Shown piece by piece: positions 48,601-62,741 of a stretch of DNA of 64,000 bases. The position numbers and the translations under genes were made by a program. The DNA comes from Salminus brasiliensis (Eukaryota; Chordata; Actinopteri; Characiformes; Bryconidae). The stretch lies in the NCBI RefSeq assembly GCF_030463535.1, contig NC_132881.1, positions 2,049,345 through 2,113,344 on the forward strand. Direction: 5' to 3'. The notes beneath the pieces are model-generated. The model did not search any database and was not told the DNA's origin. It saw nothing but the letters and a program-made list of their open reading frames with translations. Each line of letters opens with the position of its first letter. Position 1 is the first letter of the stretch.

Positions 48601-51600
48601 TTACTATTCAAACCCACCAGTGAAACTATTATTCATTTTAATATGAAATAAAAGGGGACTCTGGTAGAACAGTGTCTCAGGCATCCGGCAGTGTCTTCAT
48701 AACCATTCTGTAAGGGAGCTTTTGGAGGCTCAGACTCTTCAGACCTCCCATTTCCATTTCCCACCACCACTGTGAAACAAACCACACTTAAAAATAGGTT
48801 CTGGTGATGCATCTTTAAGGTGGATCAGTTTTTAAAGGAACTCCATTCCTGTTTTTGTGCTAAATAAGGAAGGAATTGATCTTTTCTTTAAAATCTACCT
48901 CCTTTAAAAATGGACCATGGTCCACAACCAGCATGACCGAGAGCTTGTTTAGCTTACCAGTAATGCTAGCTAGGGACACTGATGTATTTGTGAGCCAGTT
49001 TGCTGGTGTACAGTTCCTTTGTAAGTTCAGAGTAGGGAATTTCTAACTGGAATGCCTCCACAAGTCCGATTTTTTCGACTTGAAAAGTCTGGACTGTCCA
49101 TCTTCTATCTGTGGATGTGGTTCTATGGTGTTTGGATATGCAAAAAACAGTATAATGCATTGTTGTCAACTGGTATCGCTAGCAATGCTAATTTGGGACA
49201 ATGCCAACGCAGGACATAAGAATGGGACATATGTTGGTCAGCTCGGGTGTCAAGTCATTCCCAGCATCATTCCCAGCGCCTACATGTGACTTCCGAGGTA
49301 AATGGAATACAGCATTAGAGACTGTAGCCCATCTCCTGATGTTAGTCAACCTCCAGCCTTTCAGTTTCTGACCACAGAGAGCTAAACTAGATAATTTAGG
49401 ATGGTGGACCCACTCTCAGCCCAGCAGTGACAGTGACACGTGTGAAACCCCCAGCAACACCACCTTACCAGCACCACACACTAGTAACACCACACACCAC
49501 ACACATACACTCCTAAAAAATAGGTGCTACAAATGCTTCTTTAAGCGCTGCTATAGAAGACCTTTATTTTACAGAATGTAATAGATGGAGGACATCTGCT
49601 ACTTATATACTTGTATATCGGGCCCACAAGGTCAGAGAGCAGACAGGGTTTCCAGTAAAGTGGCCAGGGTGTGTATTCTTTCATTTCTTGAATTCATTGC
49701 TCATTAAATGTTTTTTTTCTCTACATTTCATCTTCACAAAAGTGGCGACTCTGAACGACCCCCCCCCCCCTCGAATGTGTGCTACTACTCGCCGCTGCCT
49801 TGGCATAACAACAGAAGTGCCTTCACGAGTGTGTGCGGCTGGCTGTTGCGACGGAGGACTGGTCTGACTGGGCAGAGTGCTGAAACAATAGCTTGCATGG
49901 GGCTGTTGAAGTTGACAGGGTGGTGCGCATGTGTTGTAGACACGCCTGTGCTATCTGCGGGTTCTGTGGTCAGACTGATATATGCTGCATTGCAGCTTGC
50001 CTTTTGTATATCAGATTTAGTACAATGAATGCACAGCCTGTGGGTCTGAATGCTTGATAGGAAAGCAGGAAAACAAGTTTCCTGAAAGTTTTGTTGTAAT
50101 TATTAATTGGACATTATTTGGCAGTGGATTTGCGATGTTGAAAACAATAAAGGTATAATAATATTGGCTGGATTTTCTTTTTGGTGTTTTTTGATTTGAA
50201 TGATATCTCCGCAATCATATCAGCAAACGTAAACTCCACAGAGCGCCAATAAAGAGGGAGTGTTTGGGAAATAGGCAGAATGAGGTTATTAATAGAGCTG
50301 GGGGTTAAAAAGCACAGATGAACTGCACACTTAAAGCAACAGTCCATAAAGTTTTGGAATTTGGGGATTTAGAGACCTCTCTGGTGAGAATGTGTAATTG
50401 CATCGAGCCTAAACATAGCCGTTCTGCTTGTATCAGCGCTGTGGCTGCGCAGGTAGCCAGCAAACAGTGCTAGATCCTCTTTTAGAGGCTGTGCATGTGA
50501 CATAAATATGTAAAACCCGGATGAACACCTACCAGACCCCTCTGTCTGTATTTAGAATTAATATATTATTAATGTGAATTAACATTATTAATTCAAATTA
50601 ATAATTAATATTAATATTTTTTATTAGGTCGTGCAGAACACTGATACCATTCATTACAATATTTTGGTATGGAAAAAATATTATGGACTGCTGCTTTAAA
50701 ATGTGGATCCCGTGTCTAAAGCGTGCTCAGATTAAGTCATTTTCAAAGACTGACCCTGGGTTTGTGTTGGTCTGGCAATACTACTAAAATCAGCACTCAC
50801 TAAAAATTAGAGATAAAATTCTAGATATGTATCTCCAAATGGTGAGTTTACAGGGGGGTACTTCAAGAAGAGCCCCCCCCCTCCCCTTCTTTTACAGTCT
50901 TCTACCAAAGCATCATAAGCCGGTGGCATGGCATGACAAAAGCAGCTTTTATGGGAAAGTGGTTCTTGTTGAAATAAGCTTCATAAATGCTTCTGCAGCT
51001 TCATGCCGGTTGTAATGGAAGGCTTATAAATACTGTCCATTAGTAAGGTCAAGAAAAGAGTAAGGGAAGTCCTCTGGCCTGTGAGATGGGTACTTTTAGA
51101 GTTTCTAAATAAAAACACTAGGTTGCACATCTGTTAGATGTGCTGGGATGCATCATCAGTGATGTTCCTGGGGTCAATGCGGCTTTCAACATCAGCCCAG
51201 ATGACCTCTCCAGGGTTTATTAAGTCCCGGATTACATCCCAGCAGCCACAATCAAGAGCTAGCTCTCTTTTTCCAAAGCTAACACATGCAGCATCTGTAA
51301 TAGAGTGAATGTCCCTCGTCTTTGCCACTCCGGTTACACTTAGCCCACCAGCCTATAAACGTAGGATCTGTTTTGCGTAATAAAATACAGCTTTATTTTT
51401 ACAAAAACATGAGCTTGAAATGATTAAGACACCCAGGAATCGTTCATTGTGCTGCACATCTCATGTCATTAAAAAGAGAATGAAGTGTAGTGTCTATAAA
51501 ATTTAAAACATTAAAACATATATTAAATATAAAAAAATAACAAAACACAAGAAAAGTGCTTACAGTGAGAACTGGTAAAAGAAAGCAGATGAAGGTAATG

Positions 51601-51843
51601 GTACATCCATCCAAAGAAGACACTTTGGCCTCGGTCTCCACCTTCACTTGGTGACTCTAAAAAAGCTAATGGAAAGGAACTGGCACTAATTAGCTCTATG
51701 CAAATGACCACTGATCAGGAAGCTAACTGGTCACCAGCGTCCATTCACTCACTTCTCATCAGCCTCATTAGCACGTTTGCTCCGGTTTCTCCTTCAGTGG
51801 TGAAGTGGCCCCATGACTAATAGCGGCTTGGCTAACAGTGGCT

Positions 51844-52826
51844 TTACGTGAGCTGCTTAATGGCCTCGATCCACTCCATCTTCTCCTGCCGCGTGGGCGC
51901 CTGGATGAAGTAATGTCTGTCCGTCTGCGTGATGATTTTGAACAGGTTGCCCTGGACTTTACCTTTCACACCTACACAGGAGAACAAACAGCAGCGTCAG
52001 GATCGTTTACCTGGGAACAGTCAGCACCCACCCATCCGGCGGCCACAGCGACCACACCTGACTCATGTCTGGATGCTCAGGGGTGTTATTGTGGTGAGTT
52101 TACGGCTCTACGAAATACAACAACAGGTTTTCCCCTTCCTTGTTCATCGCTTAGCTCCTAGAACCTTGGCTACTAGCCCCTAGAACCTTAGGAGCCTTTA
52201 TTGTTTGAGTGTGAGATGTTAGATTTGATAGATAAAAGAACCTCATCATATAAAGGTATAGAACCCATTAAACACTTTTCCTAGAACTCCATGTTCTAAC
52301 CTAGAACCAATTAGGAACCTATGTTGTTTTGGTCTTAAGATTTTAGATTTGATAGGGTTAAAGATTACAGAACCTCAGCATAATATAAATGCATAGAACC
52401 CATTAAACACTGTTCCTAGAACTCCATGTTCTAACATAGAACAATTTAGGAATCTTTATTGTTTGGGTTTGAGATTTTAGATTTGATAGGGTTAAAGATT
52501 ATAGAACCTCAGCATAATATAAAGGTTCCATTCCCATTAAACACTGTTGCTAGAACTCCATGTTCTAACGTAGAGACATTTAGGAACCTTTATCGTTTGA
52601 GTTTGAGATGTTAGATTCAGGTTAAAGATCCTAAAGAACCTCAACATATTATAAAGGTTCTCTTCCTATGAAACATTCTTCCAGAATCCAGAACTGTTCT
52701 AACCTAGAACCTTTTAGGAAGAGAATACATTTTAGGAATTGAGGAACCTACATTGTTTGAGGTGTCAGGTTTGAGGGTTACTACCAATCATAACAATAAA
52801 AAGTATCTGAACTACAATTACAAACT

Positions 52827-52857
<31 letters not shown>

Positions 52858-53013
52858 CACACACACACGTGAGTGTACTGATGTATGAGTGTGTGTAAAG
52901 GATTCTAACCCAACCCTAACCTTAACCTTGGCCACATCTTCCTTCTGTAATAAAAACAGCCGTGTTTTTGTTCTCAGGGGATTTTGTCAAAACTCTAAAA
53001 ACACACTCTGACT

Positions 53014-53048
<35 letters not shown>

Positions 53049-56000
53049 GAGGGAATGCCGTTGTCGTTCAGGGAGGAAACCAAACAGCCGCGTAAAGAGA
53101 AGCCGCCTGCTGGAGTGACATCATCCTGAGGAGTCATTAGAGGAAGCAGACGAGTCAGTACACATCCCCAGAGCAAAGCAGCAACATCGCAAAAACAACA
53201 CAGAGCTGGAAATACACATCCAGTATATATATATATATACACACACTATACGGACTAAAGTATTGGGACACCTGCTCTTAAAAAGAGTTTTTCCTGCTTC
53301 TGTTGGAGTATCTGTCTCCACTGTCCAGAGAAGAGTCTGGAGGAGCATTGTTGTGAAGATTTAATTACATTCAGGATGTTGTGATAACCTCCCAACTCAT
53401 CCCAAAAGTACTAGATGGAGCTCCACCATCCATCATTCCAGAGAACACAGCTCTTCCACTGCTCCACAGCTCAATGCTGGGGGACATTATACCCCCCTCT
53501 AGCCCACATTTGAGGTGCAGCGTAGTTCCTCTCACCTTGCTGGGGTCATAGTAGTGCAAGAAGCCAGGCTCCGCCCTCAGAACGAACAGCCGCACTTTCC
53601 AATTTTTAACCTTATGTCCCTGAAACACACACACACACACACATACGTATATATTCAGAGGTGATCAACAAACATCTAAAAGGTACATGAGATTGTGTTT
53701 AGGGCCAACAAACCGACTAAACCTGACAATGAACAGGGGAGATGGGAATGGGGTGGGCTTAAGCAGAAAGCCCGGCCCACAGGGACCAGAACTCTCCCCC
53801 TCAGATACAGGTCCAATGTAGAGCCAAAAGGGGTTCTGCTCTCTGTATGAGCCATAGACGCCTTTTTTAGTACAATATAGAAGTCCTCACCTGCTTGAGA
53901 AGGTATCCTCTCTTCTGGACTCTTCCGCTCAGCTCCACCGCAGACAAAGACTTCTCCGCCTTCACACTCCCTCGCTTCTTAAAGCTCTCAGCCTGACCCC
54001 CCGAACACACACACAAACATGTACACTTATGGTGAGGATACAAACAGTGGTGCCATCATTACTCCACCCTCCTAAATGACGTTCCAAAAGTGAAGAGCAA
54101 CAAAAGAAGAGAGAGAGGTGGAGGAGTAGGAACGTACAAAGCTGTAGAGAGCGGTGGAGTCATCCAGGAACTGTTCCCCCAGAGCAGCGTTCCGCACGGC
54201 CTCCACGCTCTTAATGCCCACAGCTCTCACACAGCCTTCGTCCAGCAGAGCGGACGCCAGGGTCACGGCCTCCACCCGCGTCAGAGCCAGCTGCATGAAC
54301 ACCAGCCAGTCCACCACTGCCGAGCCTATCGAACACATAAGCACAGTAAGAGTACAGTTACAGTACACACTGCAACAGTACAGGACAGTGCAGAACAGTA
54401 CTCACGCCACATCACTTCACCAGCCAAGTACTACACATATATAAATGTAGGTGATCATATATAAAAGTGAAGGGAATTCAGGGTTCAGTGATAGGGGTCT
54501 TTCCCACTAACTGTTAACTGTGATGCTCAGTTTGACAAGTTATGAACACTGACCTGAGAAGCAGTTGATGTAGGTGCTGCCCTGCTCCATGTGACTGTTC
54601 ATCCTAATGCCGCTGTGCACGTCATACATGGAGTCCACCACCTGACTGATACACAGAGACACACACTTCAGAACTGTGCATCTACACTGAAATGAACTTA
54701 ATTTACTAATTTCTCTTGTTTTATTAAATAATTCATACTGCACACATCAGTAAAATATAAACTCGACAACTCTGTTCTTTATATCAATTATTATGATTTT
54801 ACTGTGGAATTATAAATTAATTCTGCATATTTGTTTGTAAGAAATTGACTTTTGATATTTGTTTATTAGCTTGTTATAAATATATTCTGGATATTATTAT
54901 ATTTTTGTCAGTTTTTTTGTTTTTGTATAAATTCATTCTGGAGATGTCTTTGTTAATTTATTCTGGATATTTGTTTATTGGTAATTTATTCTGCATAATT
55001 GTTCGTTATCAATTTATTTTGGCTGTTCATTCTGGATATTTGTTTGTAACAAATTCACTCTAGATATTTCTTTATTAGTTTAGTTTAGTATTACATTCTG
55101 AATATTGCTTAATTAGAAATACATTCTGAATGTTGGTTAATTAGTTTGTTATAAATCCATTTTGGATATTGGTTAAATATAAATACTGAATAAAAATTCT
55201 GAATGTTCCTCTCAGGATCCTTACCTGAGGTTGACATTGTGAAGCTGTAGTGATTTGGAGCCTTTGCGTACAGGCTCAGGGGGAGTGTTAGCGCCCCCTG
55301 GGTTGAGGTTCTGTATTACAGCTAAAATCTCTGTGGCCCACTCGTCCCGCTCCTCCCTCGAACATGCCTCCAGGAAATACTCCTCCGAGGATCTGGTCTT
55401 CAGCCTCAGCACCAGCTGTTGGAGGGGCACAAACGGGTTACTATGACAACCTCAGGACTGCTCTCCTTTCGCCAAACTACAACCATCACTAATCAGTAAA
55501 TCAATTCTGATCATTTATAGAACTATCAGTGAAAACTAATTCTGGCCTCACATCTCGAACACACCACTCTATCTGATGAACTGGGCTGAGGTCACACGGC
55601 TCACTCTGCACTAAACACGTGTGTTCAGCATGTCCAGACATCCAGACCCAGAGTTTTATTATGTTCTCTATTACAATTTAAAGCGTGTGTGGTGTAATCA
55701 GCCAAAAACACGCCACAACAAGATCAAATCCCAAACACACCATTTATTACCTCTATATAACAAGCCACAGCACGACAATCCGTAAATAATAAATAAGCAA
55801 TATATCAGTGCCGAGTGATCGGCCGTCACACTGTGGCTTTATCTCACCGGTCTGTTTTCGTACTCCAGGTATGGGCAGGTAATCTCACAGCCAGTTAAAG
55901 GGACAGTCCCTCGATGGCAGGAGTCTCGTTTGCCTCCTTCGTATCTGTAATACAGCAGCTTGTTTGCTTTCAGGATGAACCACCGGACCTTCCAGTTGTG

Positions 56001-56984
56001 AACCACATGACCCTGTGGAGAGGAACAAACAGCAAATTTGAAGATTTACCTGGTTACTTTAGATGAACCCTACACTTCTAGCAAGAAGGGTTCTCTATAG
56101 TACCAACATAGAACCACCCTTAGAAGTTGTATAACTTTGACCACAAGAACAACGAAAGGAAAGGCCTTCAGGGGGAAACGTTTATGGTCAGACTAGACAA
56201 AAAATTCTGGAGGAGTAAAAGTGGGGTACATAACCCCAAGAACACTGCACCAACTGTTAAGCATGGTAGTGGGAGCATCATGCTTTGGGGCTGTTTAGCT
56301 GTAAGTGGAACTGGCACATTGCACACAGTTCCACTGACAGTTCCCCGGAGGGGGTTGTGGAATGGATAAAGCAGGCTGATCTTTCTGAAATGTCCTGACC
56401 TCAACCCTATTGAATATACAGTGCCAGTCAAAGGCTTGGACACACCTGGTTAAAAACCATTGATTTTATTTATTTATTTTTTTAACACTGGGGACACATG
56501 GGTATCCGCCATAGCTGGGATGTAAAGGCTGGTGGGTTTTGAGTAGGCCTAAGTTGTAGGACCATGGAAGTGTGTGTGTGATACCTTAAGGAGCGCTGTA
56601 TGTAGAATTATGTTTTTATATTAACCTGAAAAAAAGCCCAATATTCCCTTGACATTCGTGTCCAAATGAGTGTTCGTAAACTTCTGACCACAACTGTATA
56701 TCATCCTTTGACTCTTTTTTGGGCTTTTCAGCAAAATGTTTTCAAAAGGAAACACATGGGAGAGCTAATACATAAGGGTGAAGAACAATTTAAGCAGGCA
56801 ATGGACCAGAATTCTCAGCATTTAAATGGTCCTTTGAGTCATCATGGTTCTACAAAGAAGCCTAGTAAGCCTACAACCAAACAAAACCCTTCAACTCAGG
56901 CAACAGCAATGAAATGGTGTGTCTTACCCTCTTCACCAAGAATCCTTCTTTAAGGATAGACCTGTCCTGCACGTCCGTGTCCAT
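51844..56984 (-). CDS. plek2: plek2: pleckstrin-2 (PH-DEP-PH adaptor)
   Basis: Pleckstrin-2 binds phosphoinositides made by PI3K and links them to actin reorganisation at the membrane; in mammals it matters for spreading cells and erythroblasts. Nine exons in gene order: 56928-56984, 55848-56012, 55225-55415, 54554-54645, 54138-54325, 53891-53992, 53536-53619, 53047-53125 and 51844-51971; 1086 nt, 361 aa (human 353). PH1 (about residues 8-110) has [20 protein letters not shown] and [16 protein letters not shown]. The DEP domain (exons 4-5) has [17 protein letters not shown] and [15 protein letters not shown]2 (about 250-360) has [20 protein letters not shown] and ends WIEAIKQLT. The start (AAGCCATGGAC) has a good Kozak context. 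It is intact. PLEK has the same layout, but the sequence and length fit PLEK2. Confidence 0.95.
52140..52780. repeat. Tandem repeat, about 125-130 bp unit, five degenerate copies
   Basis: The words TTGTTTGAGTTTGAGATGTT and TAGAACCTCAGCATAATATA recur at intervals of about 127-132 bases (unit starts near 52201, 52334, 52461, 52592 and 52755). It fills the last plek2 intron together with CA runs at 52831-52868 and 53016-53046. Confidence 0.85.
53241..53520 (+). mobile_element. Non-autonomous Tc1/mariner-like element (family D), truncated
   Basis: Left end ACACTATACGGACTAAAGTA then TTGGGACACCTGCTC; inside are ATCATTCCAGAGAACACAGC and TCCACAGCTCAATGCTGGGG. The right half is missing. It ends directly at or a few bases before the plek2 exon 7 border (53536). 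Confidence 0.75.
54820..55195. repeat. Degenerate short tandem repeat, about 35 bp unit
   Basis: ATTCTGGATATTTGTTTATT and close variants (ATTCTGCATAATTG, ACTCTAGATATTTC, ATTCTGAATATTGC) recur about ten times, next to words such as GTTATAAAT. It lies in the plek2 intron between exons 3 and 4. Confidence 0.8.
56125..56710 (+). mobile_element. Degraded Tc1-like element in plek2 intron 1
   Basis: A transposase fragment reads [20 protein letters not shown] (near 56228-56287), parallel to the intact transposase at 62029-62088, and breaks off after about 60 codons. A typical Tc1 terminal word, GTAAACTTCTGACCACAACT (56677-56696), marks the right end; CAGTGCCAGTCAAAGGCTTG (56420) may be an end of a second element. 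Internal deletion and stops rule out activity. Confidence 0.75.
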
Positions 56985-57340
56985 GGCTTATTCACACTCC
57001 TCTGAAGTGAGCTTGGCACTGGTGGTGTTTTATAGCCCTCAAAGAATTCCCTTGAAATTTCGTCATCACCTGCTCCACACCCTGCACACCTCAGAGCCTC
57101 AGGGGGCAAAAAAGCCAGTAGGGACCTGACAGGTATGTGCAGGGAACAGCAATAAAAAGGGAAGGGAAAGATATGTGCCCTGAGCAAGTCTTTTAAACCC
57201 TTAAAAACGAACCAAGCGACAAAAAAATCAACGTGAGAACTCTTGAGCTCGAACCAGACTGAGCTCGACCCGTTTCAGACAGGAAGCAAGCACTGGTGGC
57301 TTCTCATGAGTCACCTCCATCGGTGTTGACTCACAGGCGG
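56985..57340 (-). promoter_or_regulatory. plek2 5' UTR and promoter region
   Basis: No transcription start can be set. The stretch directly upstream of the plek2 ATG has no obvious TATA box and moderate GC content. The unassigned exon-like piece at 57350-57460 begins about 360 bases upstream on the same strand. Confidence 0.4.
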
Positions 57341-57349
57341 CCGGTGCCG

Positions 57350-60300
57350 CTGTTGATCTCTGCAGTTCACCATGGTTACACGCTGGTGATTCCTCAAAGC
57401 TTTACTAAGCTCCTCAGCCAGATGGTACTGGATTCCAGGATTTGGCCTGAGAACTGAAAACATTAAGGTTACCAAGTAGATCACATACATAGAAACACAC
57501 CAATCAGTCATAACATTAAAACCACTGACAGCTGAAGTGAAGAACGCTGATTATCTGGTTCCTATGGCTCCTGGATCTATTAGGCAGTGAGTGAACAGTG
57601 ATAGAGGTGTAGAAGCAGGGAAAATGGGCAAGAATAAGAATCTGAGACACTTTGACAAGAACCAGACTGTGATGTCTTAGACAATGACTGGGTCAGAACA
57701 TCTCCAAAACATAATGCAGGTCCTGTGGAGTGTTCCCAGTATGAAAGGGTGAGTACATGCCAAAAACAGGTGAACTGGCGATAGGGTAATGGGCGCCCAA
57801 AGCTCACTGATGTGATTAAATCAGGTTTAAGGACAGTGGAGCAGACGGATGCCAGCGCTTCAGGTTTTTAGTGCTCCCATGTCTGTGTTACCTCCTGGCT
57901 CTCCCCTTTTAATGAGCCTGTTATAGTCCATACTTGTCTTGCCTGATTCTGCTGGAAGACTGACCGCTAGGCTCCCCTGCTACCTGCGTCAGACCAGCTA
58001 CTACTCCTGTCTGCCTACAGACTATTATGTTTACATGGACTCTATTTGCTGCTGTTATTATTATTATAATTATTATTATAATTATAACATTATTATTATT
58101 ACCATTAACCATTATTACTCTCATTATTCTTACCATTCCCTGCTATGATTATATTGTTTATATTATATTGTGAATATTTCAGCACACCTGAGCAGAAAAA
58201 CGTGGTATGGTGGTACAGTGACGTTTAGCAATAATTAATAATTAACAATTCTGACCAGTTCCTGTGAGTCTTAGTTCCTCCTAAGGTTTCATCCTCAATT
58301 GTCCTTGCCATTGTTGCATTTGGAAAAGATACTTGACTGGAGCCCTCTAACTCTACCAAGTCTGCCAAATTACTCAAAATACATTTTTAGCACCCCTGTC
58401 AGTCACAGGCTCTTAGAATCGCCGTAACTTCAGCCCCCCATGTGAGATTTCAAAGGTTCAACTAAACTGGTCCAGTTTCAAGTCTAAACACAAATGAGCT
58501 GAAAAGCATAAATACAATTGCTTCACATTTACCACTAGAGGGCACTACAGCTCTGCTGTGAAGTACATCAACAACATAAAATAAACCCTAACTGTGTTCA
58601 CTCTTAAACAGAGGTTCTTCAAGGGTTCCTGAACTCGAAGAACCATATGGAGGCTTAAATGGTTCTTTGCATTGGAGGAATTTTTTTATGGTTTGATGTA
58701 GCACCAGCAGGTTCTTTGGAGAAATGGAGCTCCATTCAACACCTAATCATTCAACATCGGTACCTGACCTGAGTGATGCTCTCATGTGGCTGAGTGCAAT
58801 CAAACCTTCCAGCATCTGGTTGTGAAATTTTCCCACAAGGACTAAGTGTTGTTCATTCAGTTTTTTTTAATGACAAAACTTTAAATCAACTTTGAAAACT
58901 CTGTTTAGAACCATTTTAGTTTGTCACTCAGTCAGAACTTCGTCCCAAAAATGCTCAAAAACAAACACAACCACACACACACTTGTGTTGCTTAACCTAG
59001 CCTGTGTTGTAGAATTGACATCCTGGAGACGAGGCGGTGAACCAGGACACAACTCTGATCCTCTGTTAATTAAGATCTTTTGGACACACTAAAGCACACA
59101 CTCACCACCTGACTGGCCACAGCTGCGTTCTGGAGAAACCTACCCAGTCAGAACTAGAGTTCACAGTGGAGGTGAATTCAACCAGACGTCTGACCCTCTA
59201 AAAGCTCCCTCACAGAAGGTTATTCCACCTAAAGGTGATGAAGGCACGGCGTAATGCCTGAGACACTGTTCTACCAGAGTTCTGAGAAGGCCTACAGTGC
59301 ATTTTTTGATGGAGGGATATATGCAGGGTGCTGTGAGACAAAACAGTCCCCAGATTCAGATTTCTGCTATTTTACCAACATAGAAGTCTGCTGTGGGTTC
59401 ACCGGTGGGTGGGTTAGCATAGTAAATACGTAGACTACATTTCATGGTCATGTTGACGCCTTGTTGCCATTACCACCACGGTCACGGTTTGCACATTTGG
59501 GGGACAAATCTAAGGAAAACACAAGTGTGGAAAGATCTCTCACAGCTTTCACAGCGTCTGGGTGCTGTGAACATCCTGGCAACCCATATTAACAAGACAT
59601 GCCTGAAGTCTGAAGTTTGCTTCTTCAGTTTTGCACTGGAGTTACGAGGCTAATTTAGCTAACAACCTTACTTAAACTTAGATTACTTAAACACACACTC
59701 CAGCCAAATTAAAACTAACCATTGCTAGCTATACCCGTTGGAAACATGGCTACTGCCTCCAATGCACAAGCAGGGCACTGCCAGGGATTTTGGGCCCCAT
59801 GAAAAGACACTACACTGGGCCCCGAAACTCTAGCCTAAATAATCAATTCATGCATTTTGTAGGGCCCCTGTCAGTCATAGGCCATTAGAATTGTCCCAAC
59901 TTCCCGCCCCACATACCCACGTACGCCCTTGCCCTCAAGAGTGACATTTCATAGTTTAAAGACTAATCATCTAATGATGTACGCTGAAGGTAGGAGAACA
60001 AGGGCGCTGTATAGGGAGGAAAGTTAGGATGAGTTTAAGGGCCTATGACCGACTGGTGCCCTAAAAAAGTTAGCTGAGTATGTTGGCAGAAACAATGAAT
60101 GAACAAGTGTCCCAATACTTTTGTCCTTATCGTGTATCAATACAGCTGAGCTATGTCTGCATGTCTGTGTGTGCCATTTATAGGCCCTAGATCTGAGCTG
60201 TCAATTTGAACTGGTGTTTGCTGATAATTACTCACTGATATCAAGGCTGCCGGGCAGCTCCACGCTCGCCCACTGAGGAACACCTGGAGGAGCTCTGTTA

Positions 60301-60592
60301 TACAGGTAGACGGGGCCGACTGTGCAAACAAGCCACATTCTTATACACTCTCATATTCACATTCACACACATTCCCTTTCGCTCATTTTCACATACACAC
60401 ACACACACATATCGCTGCTGAGCTTGGGGTGTGTTGTACCTGGACCCCAGAGAGTGAAAGTGTGTGTGAGGCGTGTCTCTCTGCTTGTAACCATTAACCC
60501 TGTTCAAACAGCTGTTACGTAAATGATGATGTCAATTCCACTGGCCTCCCGGATGCAGACACACTCCTCCGGAGACTTCAGGAGAGTCCCTG
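57350..60592 (-). other. Exon-like pieces of an unidentified minus-strand gene
   Basis: Three open pieces with plausible splice borders: about 60515-60592 (ends SGIDIIIY before a GTAACA), about 60237-60322 (after GCACAG; GPVYLYNRAPPGVPQW then ASVELPGSLDI before CA|GTGAGT), and about 57347-57460 (after TTTTCAG; RPNPGIQYHLAEELSKALRN then HQRVTMVNCRDQQ before CCT|GTGAGT). The second and third join in phase; the first does not join the second in phase, so it may be unrelated or misread. I do not recognise the protein. If real, the gene continues upstream past the Tc1 element or out of the window. Confidence 0.35.
57461..60236. other. Long stretch without recognised exons
   Basis: No coding signal was found. 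It contains ATT/TTA simple repeats (58050-58115), a copy of the dispersed repeat also at 13345 and 48655 (59185-59320), and a repeat word around GAAGTTTGCTTCTTCAGTTT (59612) that recurs near 2055 and 31715. A family D terminus lies at about 60085-60137. Confidence 0.55.
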
Positions 60593-61144
60593 GTACCACA
60601 CACACACACACATACGAAAAAACTCTAGCCAAGTTAGTTAATGTACTTGAATTAAAGCGTATACAAAACTATCTAGCACTCAAGCTACAAGGCTAACGTA
60701 GCTAAAAGTAATGTAATCTTATGTACACCAATTAGCATGGTGCTAACTGCAGGCCTAAGACACTCTACCGTGTAGAGGTGTTTGGTAATCTCTAATAGAC
60801 TAGCTTATGTGTGTGTGTGTTTTTTGTTGTTTGTTTTTTTTTAATTTTTTTTATCATATATTCATTAAGGGGAGTGTGTGAAGAATTTGGTAGCACAAAG
60901 CCAACTGGTGAGGTTTAAGTGGCTACTCTAGCCTCGTAGTTCCAGCACAAAACTGAAGATCAAACTTGGGACTTTAGACTTCAGACTTCATTTCTGCATA
61001 ATAAACAGTTAATATGTAGACCTTACTTTGAGATTTGTTGATTTTGACACCAATATAACCTTATAAACTCAGAATACATGCATAGGTGTATGGGCATAGT
61101 GAATAAAATTACATTAATGGTGAATAATGTTATATATATATATA

Positions 61145-62739
<1,595 letters not shown>

Positions 62740-62741
62740 TA

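Larger units (their letters stand above)
47608..51843. other. lgalsl-plek2 spacer (tail to tail), mostly repeats
   Basis: No exon was recognised. Candidate poly(A) signals for lgalsl are AATAAA at 48647-48652 and 50146-50151; for plek2 (minus), AATAAA at 51392-51397. SINE-like copies fill 47817-48185 and 48236-48600. A copy of the repeat seen at 13345 and 59185 lies at 48655-48790. From 48800 to 51840 I see only AT-rich sequence without structure I can name. Confidence 0.6.

Noticed and set aside
54641-54645. Alternative acceptor for plek2 exon 4 four bases downstream (TCAG|GTGG)
   Set aside because: It breaks the reading phase with exon 3. The acceptor ATCAG|TCAG keeps the frame and gives SQVVDSMYD, as in the family.
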